Assembly (NCBI GenBank): GCA_037693485.1
Contig: CM075347.1
Coordinates: forward strand, 57,074,501 to 57,138,500
Source: Kitagawia praeruptora
Lineage: Eukaryota > Streptophyta > Magnoliopsida > Apiales > Apiaceae
Reading direction: 5' to 3'
DNA: 64,000 nucleotides
Shown piece by piece: positions 33,603 to 45,236 of the stretch (positions within the stretch are counted from its first letter, which is position 1; each line of letters begins with the position of its first letter). Both the position numbers and the translations under genes were made by a program. Below the pieces are notes generated by a model. That model saw nothing but the letters and a program-made list of their open reading frames with translations, was not told where the DNA came from and ran no database searches.

Positions 33603-34254
33603 ATTACCCCCCGTTTCCTTGAAGCATAAGTGCAAGAGGAACCAGAACAAGGTAAGGTCCAATCCTTTCTTATTATTCTCTCAGAGAAGTACACATTTTC
33701 CACATCGTGTTCCCAAGCTTTCATGAGCTAACTCGGCGTAAGAAACAGGAAACACTCTGCTTATGCATACGTATTTCAATGTGAGTTCTCAAATCAAGGA
33801 TATCTTCTTTTCACTTCATATCATTCGTGGTACTCCAGTTGGCACATATCATGGGGCTACCGGCTTCTGGAATTTATTTTTTAGAATCATGACTTTATGC
33901 TCTGATATGCTTCCTTTATCTACCAAATTGGCCTCCATGTAAGAATCTCTTGATGTCCTGAAGCTCTTTCGGTTGTAGGATGCCTCAAGCGTCCGAAACC
34001 TGGGCTACCAAGACAACTAGAAAAAGAGATAAGTAACGAGGGCTAAGTAGCCCTTAAAGATAATACACAAGATCACACATATTTGATGCATACATGAAAG
34101 TATGAATATGTTAGTGCAAATGATTTTGTAAAAAAGGTATGTTGCCGCTTCCCCAATCAAGTAGGACCTTGGCGAACACACTTTTCCAGGCATTGTGCAA
34201 CAATTTTCAGATGTTTCCATTATTCCAACGCATTGGATCCCCAAAGAAATTGTT

Positions 34255-34347
34255 GAGTATTTTGAGGACTTCTCCTATAATGAGTATTTTGAGGACTTCT
34301 CCTTTAATGAGTATTTTGAGGACTTCTCCTTTAATGAGTATTTTGAA
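34255..34347. repeat. 27-bp tandem repeat
   Basis: GAGTATTTTGAGGACTTCTC plus 7 bp, about three and a half copies. The other arm has about two copies (48481-48530). A relative of the same phrase occurs at 38347-38500. Confidence 0.9.
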
Positions 34348-34989
34348 GAGGCAACACATAATCTCATATGTGCGCTTATGTCATTAATAATCTTGTATGT
34401 GTGTCTCAAGGGGAACCAATGGAAGGTCGTGGAGACACCTTCAATTGATGCCATGTCTTTCCAAGTGGTAACATGTGGGGCATATAGCGTGCCTAGGTAT
34501 CTACTCGATGTTTCAGCTAGCAATTTCGAAAAAATGTTTATAAAAACACATGCATTGTGTATATCATGATGATATTCATGTATTGGTTCAGGTATAATTC
34601 AGATCATGTAGGCATATTCATATGTTTATGAATTTATGCAAGGCAAAACAATGACCTTTCTGACAGAACATGCATCTCAGCAAAGTTTTCAGATGAATGT
34701 TGAAAAATCTTCTTTATAAGTGTGGAAAACATGCATGATAGTGAAAATGCAAAGGCAGTAGAGTAGAACTTATCTTTGTTCTTATCGTGTTGATCCGGAT
34801 TCGGGTTTCCGTTGCTGAACGTTGAGGGTGGAAGCCCCTTGTTTCATGTGAACTTCTGATGGGAACCCCTTTTTCCTCTTTGTGGTAGGGTGTTGGGGAA
34901 CCGAGTTACCCCCCGAGCCTTTAGATCTCTTTCTCATGTAATATGTCAGCCCATTCCAGCTTTAATCTTACTTTTGTGAAGTCTAGAAG

Positions 34990-35470
34990 TTGTTGGTTGT
35001 AGCTGATCATCAATGAACCTGCAAGCTATTTGACAGAAGATGCAGAATGTAAGCTACAAGCTGGAAGCTATTAGTTGGAAGCTGTTAGCTATAAGCTTCA
35101 AGTAAGTATCAAGGAACCTGCATACCATTAGTTGCAGATGAATATCAAAGAAATCATTAGTCGTTAGCTATAAGTAAATAACAAGGAAACTTGTTAGCTA
35201 TAGGTAAACATCATGGAACTCGGAAGCCATTTGCTTCAGGTGAATAGCAATCATCCTGCAAGCTATTAATTGCATATAAATTATATGTAAACAGTCAGCA
35301 ATAGGTATATAGCATGAAACCTATTAGTAGTAGGTAAACAGCAAGGAACCTGCAAGCTGTTAGTTACAGGTGAATAACATTAACCTTGCATGCTATCCAT
35401 TGCAGGTGAGCACTAAAGATACAGGCTAGCCATTAGCTACATATAAACATTCAAGAAATCTATTAACCTC
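34990..35470. repeat. Degenerate approximately 36-bp repeats
   Basis: Loosely periodic phrases of the form GTTAGCTATAGGTGAATATC followed by AAGGAACCTGCAAGCTA. The mirror set lies at about 47320-47790. Confidence 0.7.
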
Positions 35471-36029
35471 AAACGTTACTTATCTCACAATATATTTTCT
35501 AGTGCATGCCTGATGTTTATCTCATGTATCCTAAATGAGTGACAACATATGTATTGCTTAGGTAGTATCTAGACATGTTAATAACATATTTGAATTTCAG
35601 TAGGCAAGAGTCGTTTAGCATCATGCAGATATTCATGTGGTAGAGTCACATAGGATGCACAATGAAAGATATCTTGTAGGTCTTGTTAATCATCTTGACT
35701 TAATACCTCTAGCATATCGAATTCCCCTATTCACGCAAGGATTTTAATGAATTCGGCATATCAAAAAGTAATAATCTTAAGCCTAAGGGATAATCATTTC
35801 ACATATTTGTCATATAGTACAATTTCATGCAATTAAAGAGGGTTTAGTTTCTCACATACCTGTGTAATTTGGTTATGACGTGCGTATTTAGACACATCAT
35901 AAATATTACCTCGTATCCATCATAGGAGTAGCGAAGGAGCTTCCAACTTTGGAACCTTCAACTGTTTCAATGGTAACCTGTAATGATTGTTCACATGCAC
36001 TGTGGGTGACTGGAACCCGGCCCTTCGAG

Positions 36030-36330
36030 ATTGTAGTATTCATCTTAGAGCTTCCACCATGACATATCGTCTTGGTAACCCTACCTTGGGATACCCATCA
36101 TGGATGCTTCATCTTGGAAACCCCATCCTGGGATCCTCACTCTAGATGTTTTATTCTGGAAGCCCCATCCTAGGGTTCCCATCTTGGATGTTTCGTCCTT
36201 GAAGCTCCATCGTGGATACCCTAGGTTCAGCAGAACCTTCATCCTGGAAGCACTTTTGGTTCAGGAACCTTGTCTGGTGTAGAAAGTATTAGAGCTTCCG
36301 TCTTGGAACCCCAATATTCAGGAACCATTT
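36030..36330. repeat. Degenerate 27-30-bp repeats (CATCTTGGAAGCCCCATCC type)
   Basis: Iterated phrases such as CATCCTGGGATCC and CATCTTGGATG. The mirror set lies at about 46480-46790. They belong to the same GGAAGCC-centred lexicon seen in the LTR. Confidence 0.65.
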
Positions 36331-37099
36331 TTGGGGTATGAATCTGCTCATCTTCTAAAATCTGCTTAGCTTCGAAAGCTGATCCTGCAAAACTTTGTGA
36401 ACTCTACCAACAGGAACCTTAAAATTTAATCATTAGGTTGGTTGGTTTATAAACTAATTGTTATCTAGTTTTATGAATGTATGCATATTGTATCTGATAG
36501 GGTCATCTTATTATTATCCCTAGACATATGTTAATGGCATCTATATCCATCACTAGGTAACCTCTTTCTATCACTTAACGTTTAAAGTGCATGGGTTACT
36601 ATCTAGCGCATAAGCAACTTAGTAAAATCTGTTTAGGCATTAGGTCTACCATTCAAATTCTAGTACGTTTAAGCAGTTATATTCAGGCTAAGGCATTCTA
36701 ACTAAGCCTAAATATGATTATTAGGGGCTTAGTGTTGTAGTAAATGCTTTCCTAAGTAAGCGAGGTGTTCGAAGTTTGATAGGATTGTGTACTATGAAGA
36801 GAATACTACTCTACAAGTAAAAAATGATAATCAGGTTAGGCTTCCATACATGAGGTAACCTTTGTAAGTCATTAAAGGGGATGATAGATCTACTCCTTGC
36901 TTAATCACTTTTCTTTTATAGTCATAAGGTACGCATATGAGTTCTTTAACTAAACATCAATGGATAAGCTAATTCTTTTAATAGCAAGCTTGGAAGAGTA
37001 ATAGAGTGTATGAGCATTTCCATAATTCAAAGGGGGTGAGTTTAGTCTTCACATACCCGTGTAGGTTGCTCAAAAGCATATGGGGTTGCATGTACCTTA

Positions 37100-37440
37100 T
37101 CCCTTGAGGTTACAACTTCCACCTTAGGGGCTTCCATTGTGGGAGCTGGTCACCCGGAAGCCTGATTCTGGGAGCCTCATCATGGGAGCCTTGTTTGTGG
37201 AAGCCTTACACCGGTAGCTCATCCTAGAAGCATCTGTTCCGGGGAACCTTATCCTTAGTCTGCGTGGTTACCACCCTGGGTGTGGGGGTACCGTCCGGTA
37301 ACCCTATAGTTCCTGGAAGCCCGCAGTGTGGAAACCTGGCTTTGGGAGCCTTACTGGCGGTTACCCATTACTGGTAGCCTGGGTGCCGGAAGCTCGGACC
37401 GGGAGCCTTCATTCCGGGAGCCCCAATTATTTTATGAATC
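37100..37440. repeat. 15-bp GGGAGCC/GGAAGCC modules, arm copy
   Basis: Units such as GGAAGCCTGATTCTG and GGGAGCCTCATCATG in near tandem. The mirror set is at 45360-45665. Confidence 0.75.
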
Positions 37441-37562
37441 GAGTGTGATAATGCCATGTAAGCCATTCCTGGAAGGCTACATTAGTATAATCTTTGATAA
37501 TCCATACGAGTTAACTATTGTAACCACGTAGGTTAGTGATTGAAAGATCGATGTATGCCAAT

Positions 37563-38346
37563 CACGGTTCCATACATGATTAATAACAAAGGAAGCCATG
37601 TATGCCAATCAGGGTTCCATACATGACTAAAAAGGAAGGGATCCAGGTGTGCCGATCAGGGTACCACACAAGCCCGAAAAATGAAGGGATCCATGTATGC
37701 CGATCAGGGTTCCATACATGCCCTAATGACCAAGTAAGCCATGTGAGCCAGTCAAGGCTATGCACATGTCTGGTAGTTGAGGGATCCATATGTGCCAATC
37801 AGGGTTCCACACAAGCCCAAGAAATGCAGGGAATCATGTATGCCAATCAGGGTTCCATACATGCCCTAGTGACCAAGTAAGCCATGTGAGCCAGTCAAGG
37901 CTATGCACATGTCTGGTAATAAAGGGATTCATGTGTGCCGAATAGGGTACCACACAAGCCCAAAAAGTGAAGGGATTCATGTATGCCGAACAGGGTACCA
38001 TACATGTCCCGGTAACCAAGTAAGCCATGTGAATCACTCAAGATTCTATACACGTCTGGTAATAAAGGGATTCATGTGTGCCGAACAGGGTACCACACAA
38101 GCCCAAAAAATGAAGGGATTCATGTATGCCGAACAGGGTACCATACATGTCCCGGTAACCAAGTAAGCCATGTGAATCACTCAAGATTCTATACACGTCT
38201 GGTAATAAAGGGATTCATGTGTGCCGAACAGGGTACCACACAAGCCCAAAAAATGAAGGGATTCATGTATACCGAACAGGGTACCATACATGTCCCGGTA
38301 ACCAAGTAAGCCATGTGAATCACTCAAGATCCTATACATGTCTGGT
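37563..38346. repeat. 143-bp hairpin-bearing tandem array (left arm)
   Basis: About five units of 143 bp (matching frames begin at 38076 and 38219). Each unit has three approximately 48-bp subunits. Each subunit holds an inverted repeat around a similar loop: CATGTATG/CATACATG (37597-37625, 37692-37720), GTGTG/CACAC (37647-37669), and CATGTG/CACATG (37740-37768). Because 143 is not a multiple of three, the protein frames rotate; they are not genes. Confidence 0.92.
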
Positions 38347-38560
38347 AATGAGTATTCGGAGGACTTCTCCTAAAATGAGTATTTGGAGGACTTCTCCTAC
38401 TAACCAAGTAAGCCATGTGAACCACTCAAGTTTCCGTACATGTCTGGTAATGAGTATTCGGAGGACTTCTCCTAAAATGAGTATTTGGAGGATTTCTCCT
38501 ACTAACCAAGTAAGCCATGTGAACCACTCAAGTTTCCGTACATGTCTGGTAATAATTATG
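38347..38560. repeat. Two-copy 117-bp repeat (left arm)
   Basis: GAGTATTCGGAGGACTTCTC, a second GAGTATTTGGAGGA phrase and CCAAGTAAGCCATGTGAACC occur twice. The other arm has a different organisation: about three copies at a 75-bp period (44190-44440). Confidence 0.88.
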
Positions 38561-39392
38561 AAGCCTTTAGAACTTGACATTTTCAAGATGCCACTTTGAG
38601 AAGTATACTATCCGCTCCATTGCTTTAAAACTTGGCATTTTTAAGATGCCACTCTGAGAAGTATATTATCCACTACCCCCCAGTTCTTCATGACAGCTTG
38701 TCTGTGGTGGAGAACTAATTCATCTTATCACCAATCTAGTTGCTATCATCTCAATTCTCTTATCGCTCCGAGTATATTTCAGTGAAGCTCATCAAGTAAA
38801 GTATGGGGAAGCCTCCTATGTACCCTGACAATACAGGACCCAGAACTCTGAAGTTTGTGAAGCCCAATTCTCCAGTTGGCTATGGACATGAAACCTGGAT
38901 TGATTATCCGGTCAATCCTCTGAAAGTTGAGCATTTTTTGTAATAAATTTTGGTAGCATGATTGTTACTACCCCCCGAGCCTCTGGTTTAGCTCTATTTT
39001 TTATATCTTCACTTCTTTCCTTAGAAGGTTTGAATCTATACCCGGGAAGCTGGGTATTGTATCATAACTTGTTGCAGCTTTTTGTCAGGTCCATAAATCT
39101 CAATTGGGAAGCCACATTTCTTTTCATAATTGGAAGTCCTATACCCATTTTCTTCTTGATAGGAAGCCTCCTTTCATTAATTTTGGATTTTCTCCATCTC
39201 TCATGTGGGAAGCTGCTAGCTATATTTCCCAAGGGGAAGCCATCCCTTTCTCGTAGCAACCTCTTCGAGAGGTTTTTCTTTGATTATGAGGCCTTTTTAA
39301 TTGCCTCTGGTTTCCTTGCATACTCTCAGGATAACCTTCCATCCTATATTTGCCAGATAGTTGGTAGCCCTAATATGTGGCAACCCCGATGG

Positions 39393-39397
39393 CATGC
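39393..39397. repeat. Target duplication of inner element, second half (inverted)
   Basis: CATGC directly before the U3 end of the LTR, the reverse complement of GCATG at 32576-32580. Confidence 0.8.
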
Positions 39398-40424
39398 TGT
39401 TGTGACCAAAATCTTGCATGGATCAGATTTAGGCCCATGATGAGTTTTGGGTCCAATCCACAAGGAAAGAGGATGTTTCAGAGGGCTTCCAGGGTACCCA
39501 TGGTAACCCATGAAAACTGGTGAGAGGGCTCCCGGATAATAGGGCTCCCAGATGACAAGGCTCCTGGAAAGCAGGCTTCCCAAAATAGCCTACCAGAGGG
39601 GCTACCGGAGGGGCTACCGCCGGAACCCCCAGCTTCCCCGGAAGCCTGGCAGAAACACATATTCAGACTAGGACAGCCATCATATAAGGCTTCCAGTATG
39701 GCTTCCATAGTTGGGCTACCGGAGTCAGGCTACCGGGTGGTACCCCCAGCTTCCCCCGGAAGCCTGATAAGGCCGCCAGATTGGATAAGGCAGATCTCCT
39801 ACTTTTTAGGAGCACGTCTCTACAGCTGAAATACACCTCTAAACGGATAATTATTCAGTTATTCGAGGATATACATCATTATTACATGATAAATCATACA
39901 TTCATGAGATAAACATCAGTGGATAGGCTTCCAACAGTCCTGATAAGGCTTGGAAACCTGATAACTACATCACAATCAGTTGATACACGATTTATATCAG
40001 CAACAACAGTCATTATCCCACTGGAGAGAGGATAAATCATCACAAACGATCAAACTTATCAATCAAGAACTACATCGGGGCTTGATCCACTATAAATAGT
40101 GGTATGTAGGCAGTTTACGGGATCTTCTTCGACACTTTACACTCCTTGAGTAGCTAGAGCACGTGCACTCTTGTGTGACACAGTCAAATTAGGGTTCTTG
40201 GCTGGCCAACAGATGGTCCTTGAGCTCTATCCCGTAGATTCAGCCCCAATCATCACCAAAACACCTTCCCGTGTTCTTCGGTAACCCCTAGCCGTGTGCC
40301 TTCCTGGGCGGCTAGCCTCAAATCTCCGATTGCGAGCCTTTCCGGGCAGTTGAGAGATTCCATATTTTACGGTGCTATTCCAGCAACGGCCTCCACGTAG
40401 TTGTGCTAAAATCCTCCCACAACA
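39398..40424 (+). repeat. Inner element 5' LTR (1027 bp)
   Basis: TGTTGTGACC...CACAACA, pairing with the inverted LTR at 32581-33602. Only a handful of differences are seen by eye, plus a short indel in the 15-bp module region. TATA palindrome at 40087-40102; primer site follows. Confidence 0.9.
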
Positions 40425-40426
40425 AT

Positions 40427-40442
40427 TGGCGCTAGAAGGAGG
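40427..40442 (+). other. Primer binding site, inner element
   Basis: TGGCGCTAGAAGGAGG, the same as at 29195. Confidence 0.7.
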
Positions 40443-40471
40443 GCCCTTTATTATCGTCTTTTGGAGGAAAA

Positions 40472-41780
40472 GATGTTTGACCGCTCCGGCAATGATGAAA
40501 CGCCGTCTAACGGTGTCAATAAAGAAAACGGTGATAAAGAACATTATTACCATCAAAGACATGTACCAGTATATCAAACGAATGGGAGAAAAATTGGACT
40601 CCATTGAAAGAACTTCTGAATTGAAGAAAAAGTGTGAAATGGAGCTTAGTCCATTGTCAAAACGAGATGAACAAGAAATGATTCCGAGACAAAACTCGCA
40701 TGAAGAAGGGCTTGGAGATATTTTTTGAGATGATATGCAGGGACATGAAATTCCCTTAAAATATGAGATTATCAATAGTGGCATTGTTGGTGCACAAAAT
40801 GAGCCAAATACGGGATTGGATGGCCTGATTGTTGGCCGGAAACCGCACAGAATGGGTGAAATTTCCCTCGAAAGAAGTAATCTGAAGAGATCTCAGTTGG
40901 GGGCTCAGAAAGGCTTTCGAGGACGAATGCAATCAGGGTGCCAAGGGGGCTTCCACCTGGGATCCCGCTTAGGGGTACCATGGCATCATCAGGAAAGAAT
41001 GAGCAAAATTTCCCCTGAAAGAAGTAATCTGAAGAGATCTCAGATGGGGGCTCAAAAAGGTTTTCGAGGATGAATGCAATCAGGGTGCCAAGGGGGCTTC
41101 CACCTGGGATCCCGCTTAGGGGTACCATGGCATCATCAGGAAAGAATGAGCAAAATTTCCCCTGAAAGAAGTAATCTGAAGAGATCTCAGATGGGGGCTC
41201 AAAAAGGCTTTCGAGGACGAATGCAATCAGGGTGCCAAGGGGTTTCCACGAGGGATCCCACCTAGGGGTACCATGCCATCATCATGAAAGAATGGGCAAA
41301 ATTTCCCCTGAAAGAAAAAATCTGAAGAGATCTCAGATGAGGGCTCAAAAAGGCCTTCGAGGACGAATGCAGTCAGGAAGCCAATGGGGCTTCCACCAAG
41401 GATCCCGCCTAGGGGTACCAAGGCATCAGCATGAAGGACTCCCACTGGAAACCCATCAATACCAAGGCTAGAACGAATCTCAAGCGTATAGCCATGTCAG
41501 TGAAGGAAAGTTCCTATCCTTTGGAAGCCCAGTAGCTGTATGGATAACGCATAAGTCAGGCTTCCGGCATACTTACGGCCTTGGAGGCAACCGGGAAATG
41601 AATCCAGACAATATGGATGAAGAATATATACCCTTCAACGGGCAACCGGACCCATTTATTGTTGAAAGGCTGAGCAAAGCCTGGGAGGCAGATGGGCCAC
41701 CACTACCCAAGTTCTGTGCAACGAGTGGCAGCCTCGAATATGATGGTAGCCCTGGATCCGGTAACCCTGAAATTCGGTAG
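40472..41780 (+). pseudogene. gag: Inner Tat-like Gag, frameshifted and core-deleted
   Basis: Starts like the outer Gag (ATG then TTTGACCGCTCC) but lacks two bases near 40543 (GAACATTATT against GAACAGATTATT), which shifts the frame. A 147-bp unit is present in four copies (40860-41440) where the outer copy has one. After LEYDGSPGSGN the sequence jumps directly into the 15-bp array, so the Gag core and C-terminal block seen at 30090-31100 are absent. It cannot make a working Gag and would depend on others. Confidence 0.78.
40860..41440 (+). repeat. 147-bp (49-codon) unit expanded within Gag
   Basis: Four copies, with ATGCAATCAGG/ATGCAGTCAGG at 40927, 41074, 41221 and 41367. Spacing is 147, 147 and 146 bp. 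The encoded theme is ISPERSNLKRSQMGAQKGFR. Confidence 0.92.
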
Positions 41781-41998
41781 CCCTGGATCCGAAAGCCCTG
41801 AATCCGGTAGCCCTGGATTCGGTAGCCCTGGATTCGGTAGCCCTGGATCCGGTAACCCTGAAATCCGGTAGCCCTGGATCCGGTAACCCTGGATTCGGTA
41901 GCCCTGGGTCCGGTAACTCTGAAATCCGGTAGCCCTAGATCCGGAAGCCCTAGATCCGGAAACCCTAAAATTCGGAAGCCCTGGATCCGATAGCCCCG
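41745..41998 (+). repeat. 15-bp tandem array, about 17 units
   Basis: Units alternate around GGTAGCCCTGGATCC, GGTAACCCTGAAATC and GGAAGCCCTAGATCC, each 15 or 16 bp. Confidence 0.93.
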
Positions 41999-43305
41999 AA
42001 GGCAGAACACCAAGGAGCCAAACTGACTAGCAACATGATTGGATTGGGGTCCCAAGGAAGACACCCTAAATTGCCACCCATCAGGAAGCCCCAGCGGAAG
42101 GCCTCTGTTGGGCATAGGTTCAATGATATACAACTTATTAGTTGTAGCTGTGTAACTTTGAACTCAGTTATCATGAATTTTGTCATTCATAGACACTCGG
42201 GGGGTAGCGCATGTGCGCGCATGTGCACCACCCGTGGTAGTAACAAAATGTTCTACCAATTGAATATCTAAAAAGCTGTAAGCAAATTCTTATTTGCTGT
42301 CTTCATAAGCAAAATGCCTGATACACTTGACAAATGAAGTCAAAAAAGAGAAATCATGATGATGTTCTAAACATGGGGACAAAAAGTCAGTAAAAAGAAG
42401 ATGTGCACTCATAGTGTGGGGCTTCCGTCATGGAAACCTCATGTCAAGGTTTCCAATTCGTTCGGGGGGTAGCACCACCAATAATATTGATTTTGGAAGC
42501 TGGCAAGGAAAATCATGGAATTAAAAAAAAAAACTTTTCCTGATAAGCAATTTGATACTGCGGAGGCAAATACAGGGCTTCCGGTCCAACTGATCAGCAT
42601 CCCGGGACACAAATGCCATGCAGGAATGAACGACCTACCAGCCACGTTGCTAAAAAGGAACAACTCGGATGATGAGAAGGTCCTCAAATATGATTTTAGG
42701 AAAGCTGAATTAAGGCGTATCCTATAATTGTATGAAAGAGTTACCGACTATAAAAGAAAAGTGAGTGGTAGCCTCAATTGTCGTTTGACCGCGAGGCTTC
42801 CCATCCAAAATAAGTATGGTTGCCTAAAAAGGCCACTAATACATTCTTGAAGAGCACTACCATGCTTCTCACCCAAGAAGAAAAGGCATGTGAGCCCTTA
42901 AGATGAGCTAACGGAGATGCCAATGCCAAAAAATGCAAAGAAAGCTTTTTGAAAAGGGATAACCAAATTCCTAGCAGCTCCAGGCAACACAGTCATGACT
43001 ACAGCCTGACCAGAAGCCTCATGAGAGTGGCGAGGATGGCTAGGTGCTAGATGTTGCCAAGTAAAGAAGGTCAATATATATCATGGCCGCTTCAGGCTCC
43101 CAAAGATTTATGAACCAGAAGTTTCCCTTCACAGGATGCTCCTATGGGAAGCCTCTCCAACAGTTGAAGCTCAAATCATGAGATCCCTTTGGGGAAGAAT
43201 TATGGAAGCAAACAAAATTCTGGAAAGCTACCACCAGAATATTAAAGGGATACCGATGATCTCCCTACCAAAAAGGAAGCAATATGAGGCCCACGTATGG
43301 CATGC
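41999..43305 (+). other. Decayed region after Gag, inner copy
   Basis: Parallels 31330-32580. Holds CGGGGGGTA tracts at 42198 and 42463. Short frames such as 43136-43327 are not recognised as pol. It runs without interruption through TGGCATGCC (about 43298-43306) into the arm. Confidence 0.6.
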
Positions 43306-44189
43306 CACTGGGGTTGCTACACATTAGGCTACCAATTATCTAGCAAATATATAATGGAAGGTTATCCTGAATGTATGCAAGGAAACCAGAGGCAATTAAA
43401 AGGCCTCCAAATCAAAGAAAAATCTCTCAAAGAGGTTGCTGTGGGAAAAAGATGGCTTCCCCCTAAAAATATGGATGGCAGTTTCCCGCACAAAAAAGTG
43501 GTGAAAATCTAAAAATGCCCAATGGAGGGTCTACATGAAGACGCTCACGAGAACAACCAATCAAAATAATGAAAGGAGGCTTCCTATCAAGAAGAAAATG
43601 GGTATAGGCCTTCCAATGATGAAGAGAGATGTGGCTTCCCAATTAAGGTTCGTGGACCTAACGAAGCTATAGCAAGTTATGATACAATACCCAACTTCCC
43701 GGGTATAGATTCAAACCTTCTAAGGAAAGAAGTGAAGATATCAAAAATAGAGCTAAACCAGAGGCTCGGGGGGTAGTAACAATCATGCTACCAAAACTTA
43801 TTACAAAAAATGCTCAACTTTCAGAGGATTGACCGGATAATCAATCCAGGTTTCATGTCCATAGCCAACTGGAGAATTGGGCTTCACAAACTTCAGAGTT
43901 CTGGGTCCTGTATTGTCAGGGTACATAGGAGGCTTCCCCATACTCTACTTGATGAGCTTCACTGAAATATACTCAGAGCGATAAGAGAATTAAGATGATA
44001 GCAATTAGATTGGTGATAAGATGAATTAGTTCTCCACCACAGACAAGCTGTCATGAAGAACTGGGGGGTAGTGGATAATATACTTCTCAGAGTGGCATCT
44101 TGAAAATGCCAAGTTTTAAAGCAATGGAGCGGATAGTATACTTCTCAAAGTGGCATCTTGAAAATGTCAAGTTCTAAAGGCTTCATGAT

Positions 44190-44440
44190 TATTACCAGAC
44201 ATGTACGGAAACTTGAGTGGTTCACATGGCTTACTTGGTTAGTAGGAGAAGTCCTCCAAATACTTATTACCAGACATGTACGGAAACTTGAGTGGTTCAC
44301 ATGGCTTACTTGGTTAGTAGGAGAAGTCCTCCAAATACTTATTACCAGACATGTACAGAAACTTGAGTGGTTCACATGGCTTACTTGGTTAGTAGGAGAA
44401 GTCCTCCAAATACTCATTTTAGGAGAAGTCCTCCGAATAC
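44190..44440. repeat. 75-bp tandem repeat, three copies (right arm)
   Basis: ATTACCAGACATGTACGGAA plus 55 bp, ending in GAGAAGTCCTCCAAATACT. Copy organisation differs from the left arm. Confidence 0.9.
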
Positions 44441-44449
44441 TCATTACCA

Positions 44450-45236
44450 GACATGTATAGGATCTTGAGTGATTCACATGGCTTACTTGGTTACCGGGAC
44501 ATGTATGGTACCCTGTTCGGTATACATGAATCCCTTCATTTTTTGGGCTTGTGTGGTACCCTGTTCGGCACACATGAATCCCTTTATTACCAGACGTGTA
44601 TAGAATCTTGAGTGATTCACATGGCTTACTTGGTTACCGGGACATGTATGGTACCCTGTTCGGCATACATGAATCCCTTCATTTTTTGGGCTTGTGTGGT
44701 ACCCTGTTCGGCACACATGAATCCCTTTATTACCAGACGTGTATAGAATCTTGAGTGATTCACATGGCTTACTTGGTTACCGGGACATGTATGGTACCCT
44801 GTTCGGCATACATGAATCCCTTCACTTTTTGGGCTTGTGTGGTACCCTGTTCGGCACACATGAATCCCTTTATTACCAGACATGTGCATAGCCTTGACTG
44901 GCTCACATGGCTTACTTGGTCACTAGGGCATGTATGGAACCCTGATTGGCATACATGATTCCCTGCATTTCTTGGGCTTGTGTGGAACCCTGATTGGCAC
45001 ATATGGATCCCTCAACTACCAGACATGTGCATAGCCTTGACTGGCTCACATGGCTTACTTGGTCATTAGGGCATGTATGGAACCCTGATCGGCATACATG
45101 GATCCCTTCATTTTTCGGGCTTGTGTGGTACCCTGATCGGCACACCTGGATCCCTTCCTTTTTAGTCATGTATGTAACCCTGATTGGCATACATGGCTTC
45201 CTTTGTTATTAATCATGTATGGAACCGTGATTGGCA
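44450..45236. repeat. 143-bp hairpin-bearing tandem array (right arm)
   Basis: Mirror of 37563-38346; equivalent minus-strand frames end at 44483, 44626, 44769 and 44912, each 143 bp apart. Confidence 0.92.

Larger units (their letters stand above)
33603..39397 (-). repeat. Inverted non-coding arm of Tat-like element
   Basis: About 5.8 kb that is the reverse complement of 43306-49184, matched end to end apart from repeat copy number and scattered changes. It holds several tandem arrays, four CGGGGGGTA-type tracts in element sense, and no recognisable protein. Frames seen here are products of the repeats. Confidence 0.88.

Noticed and set aside
37563..38346. CRISPR-like array
   Set aside because: Plant nuclear context, units of 143 bp without unique spacers, no associated genes; a tandem repeat within a retrotransposon.
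37328..38599. Overlapping frames of 67-126 codons rich in repeated CRTGYHTSPKN-type peptides
   Set aside because: They are translations of the 143-bp and 117-bp arrays; the period is not a multiple of three and the frames recur on the opposite strand in the mirror arm.
32581..40424. A single ordinary element bounded by inverted LTRs
   Set aside because: LTRs of one insertion are direct repeats; the facing-away arrangement with split target duplication needs a rearrangement.
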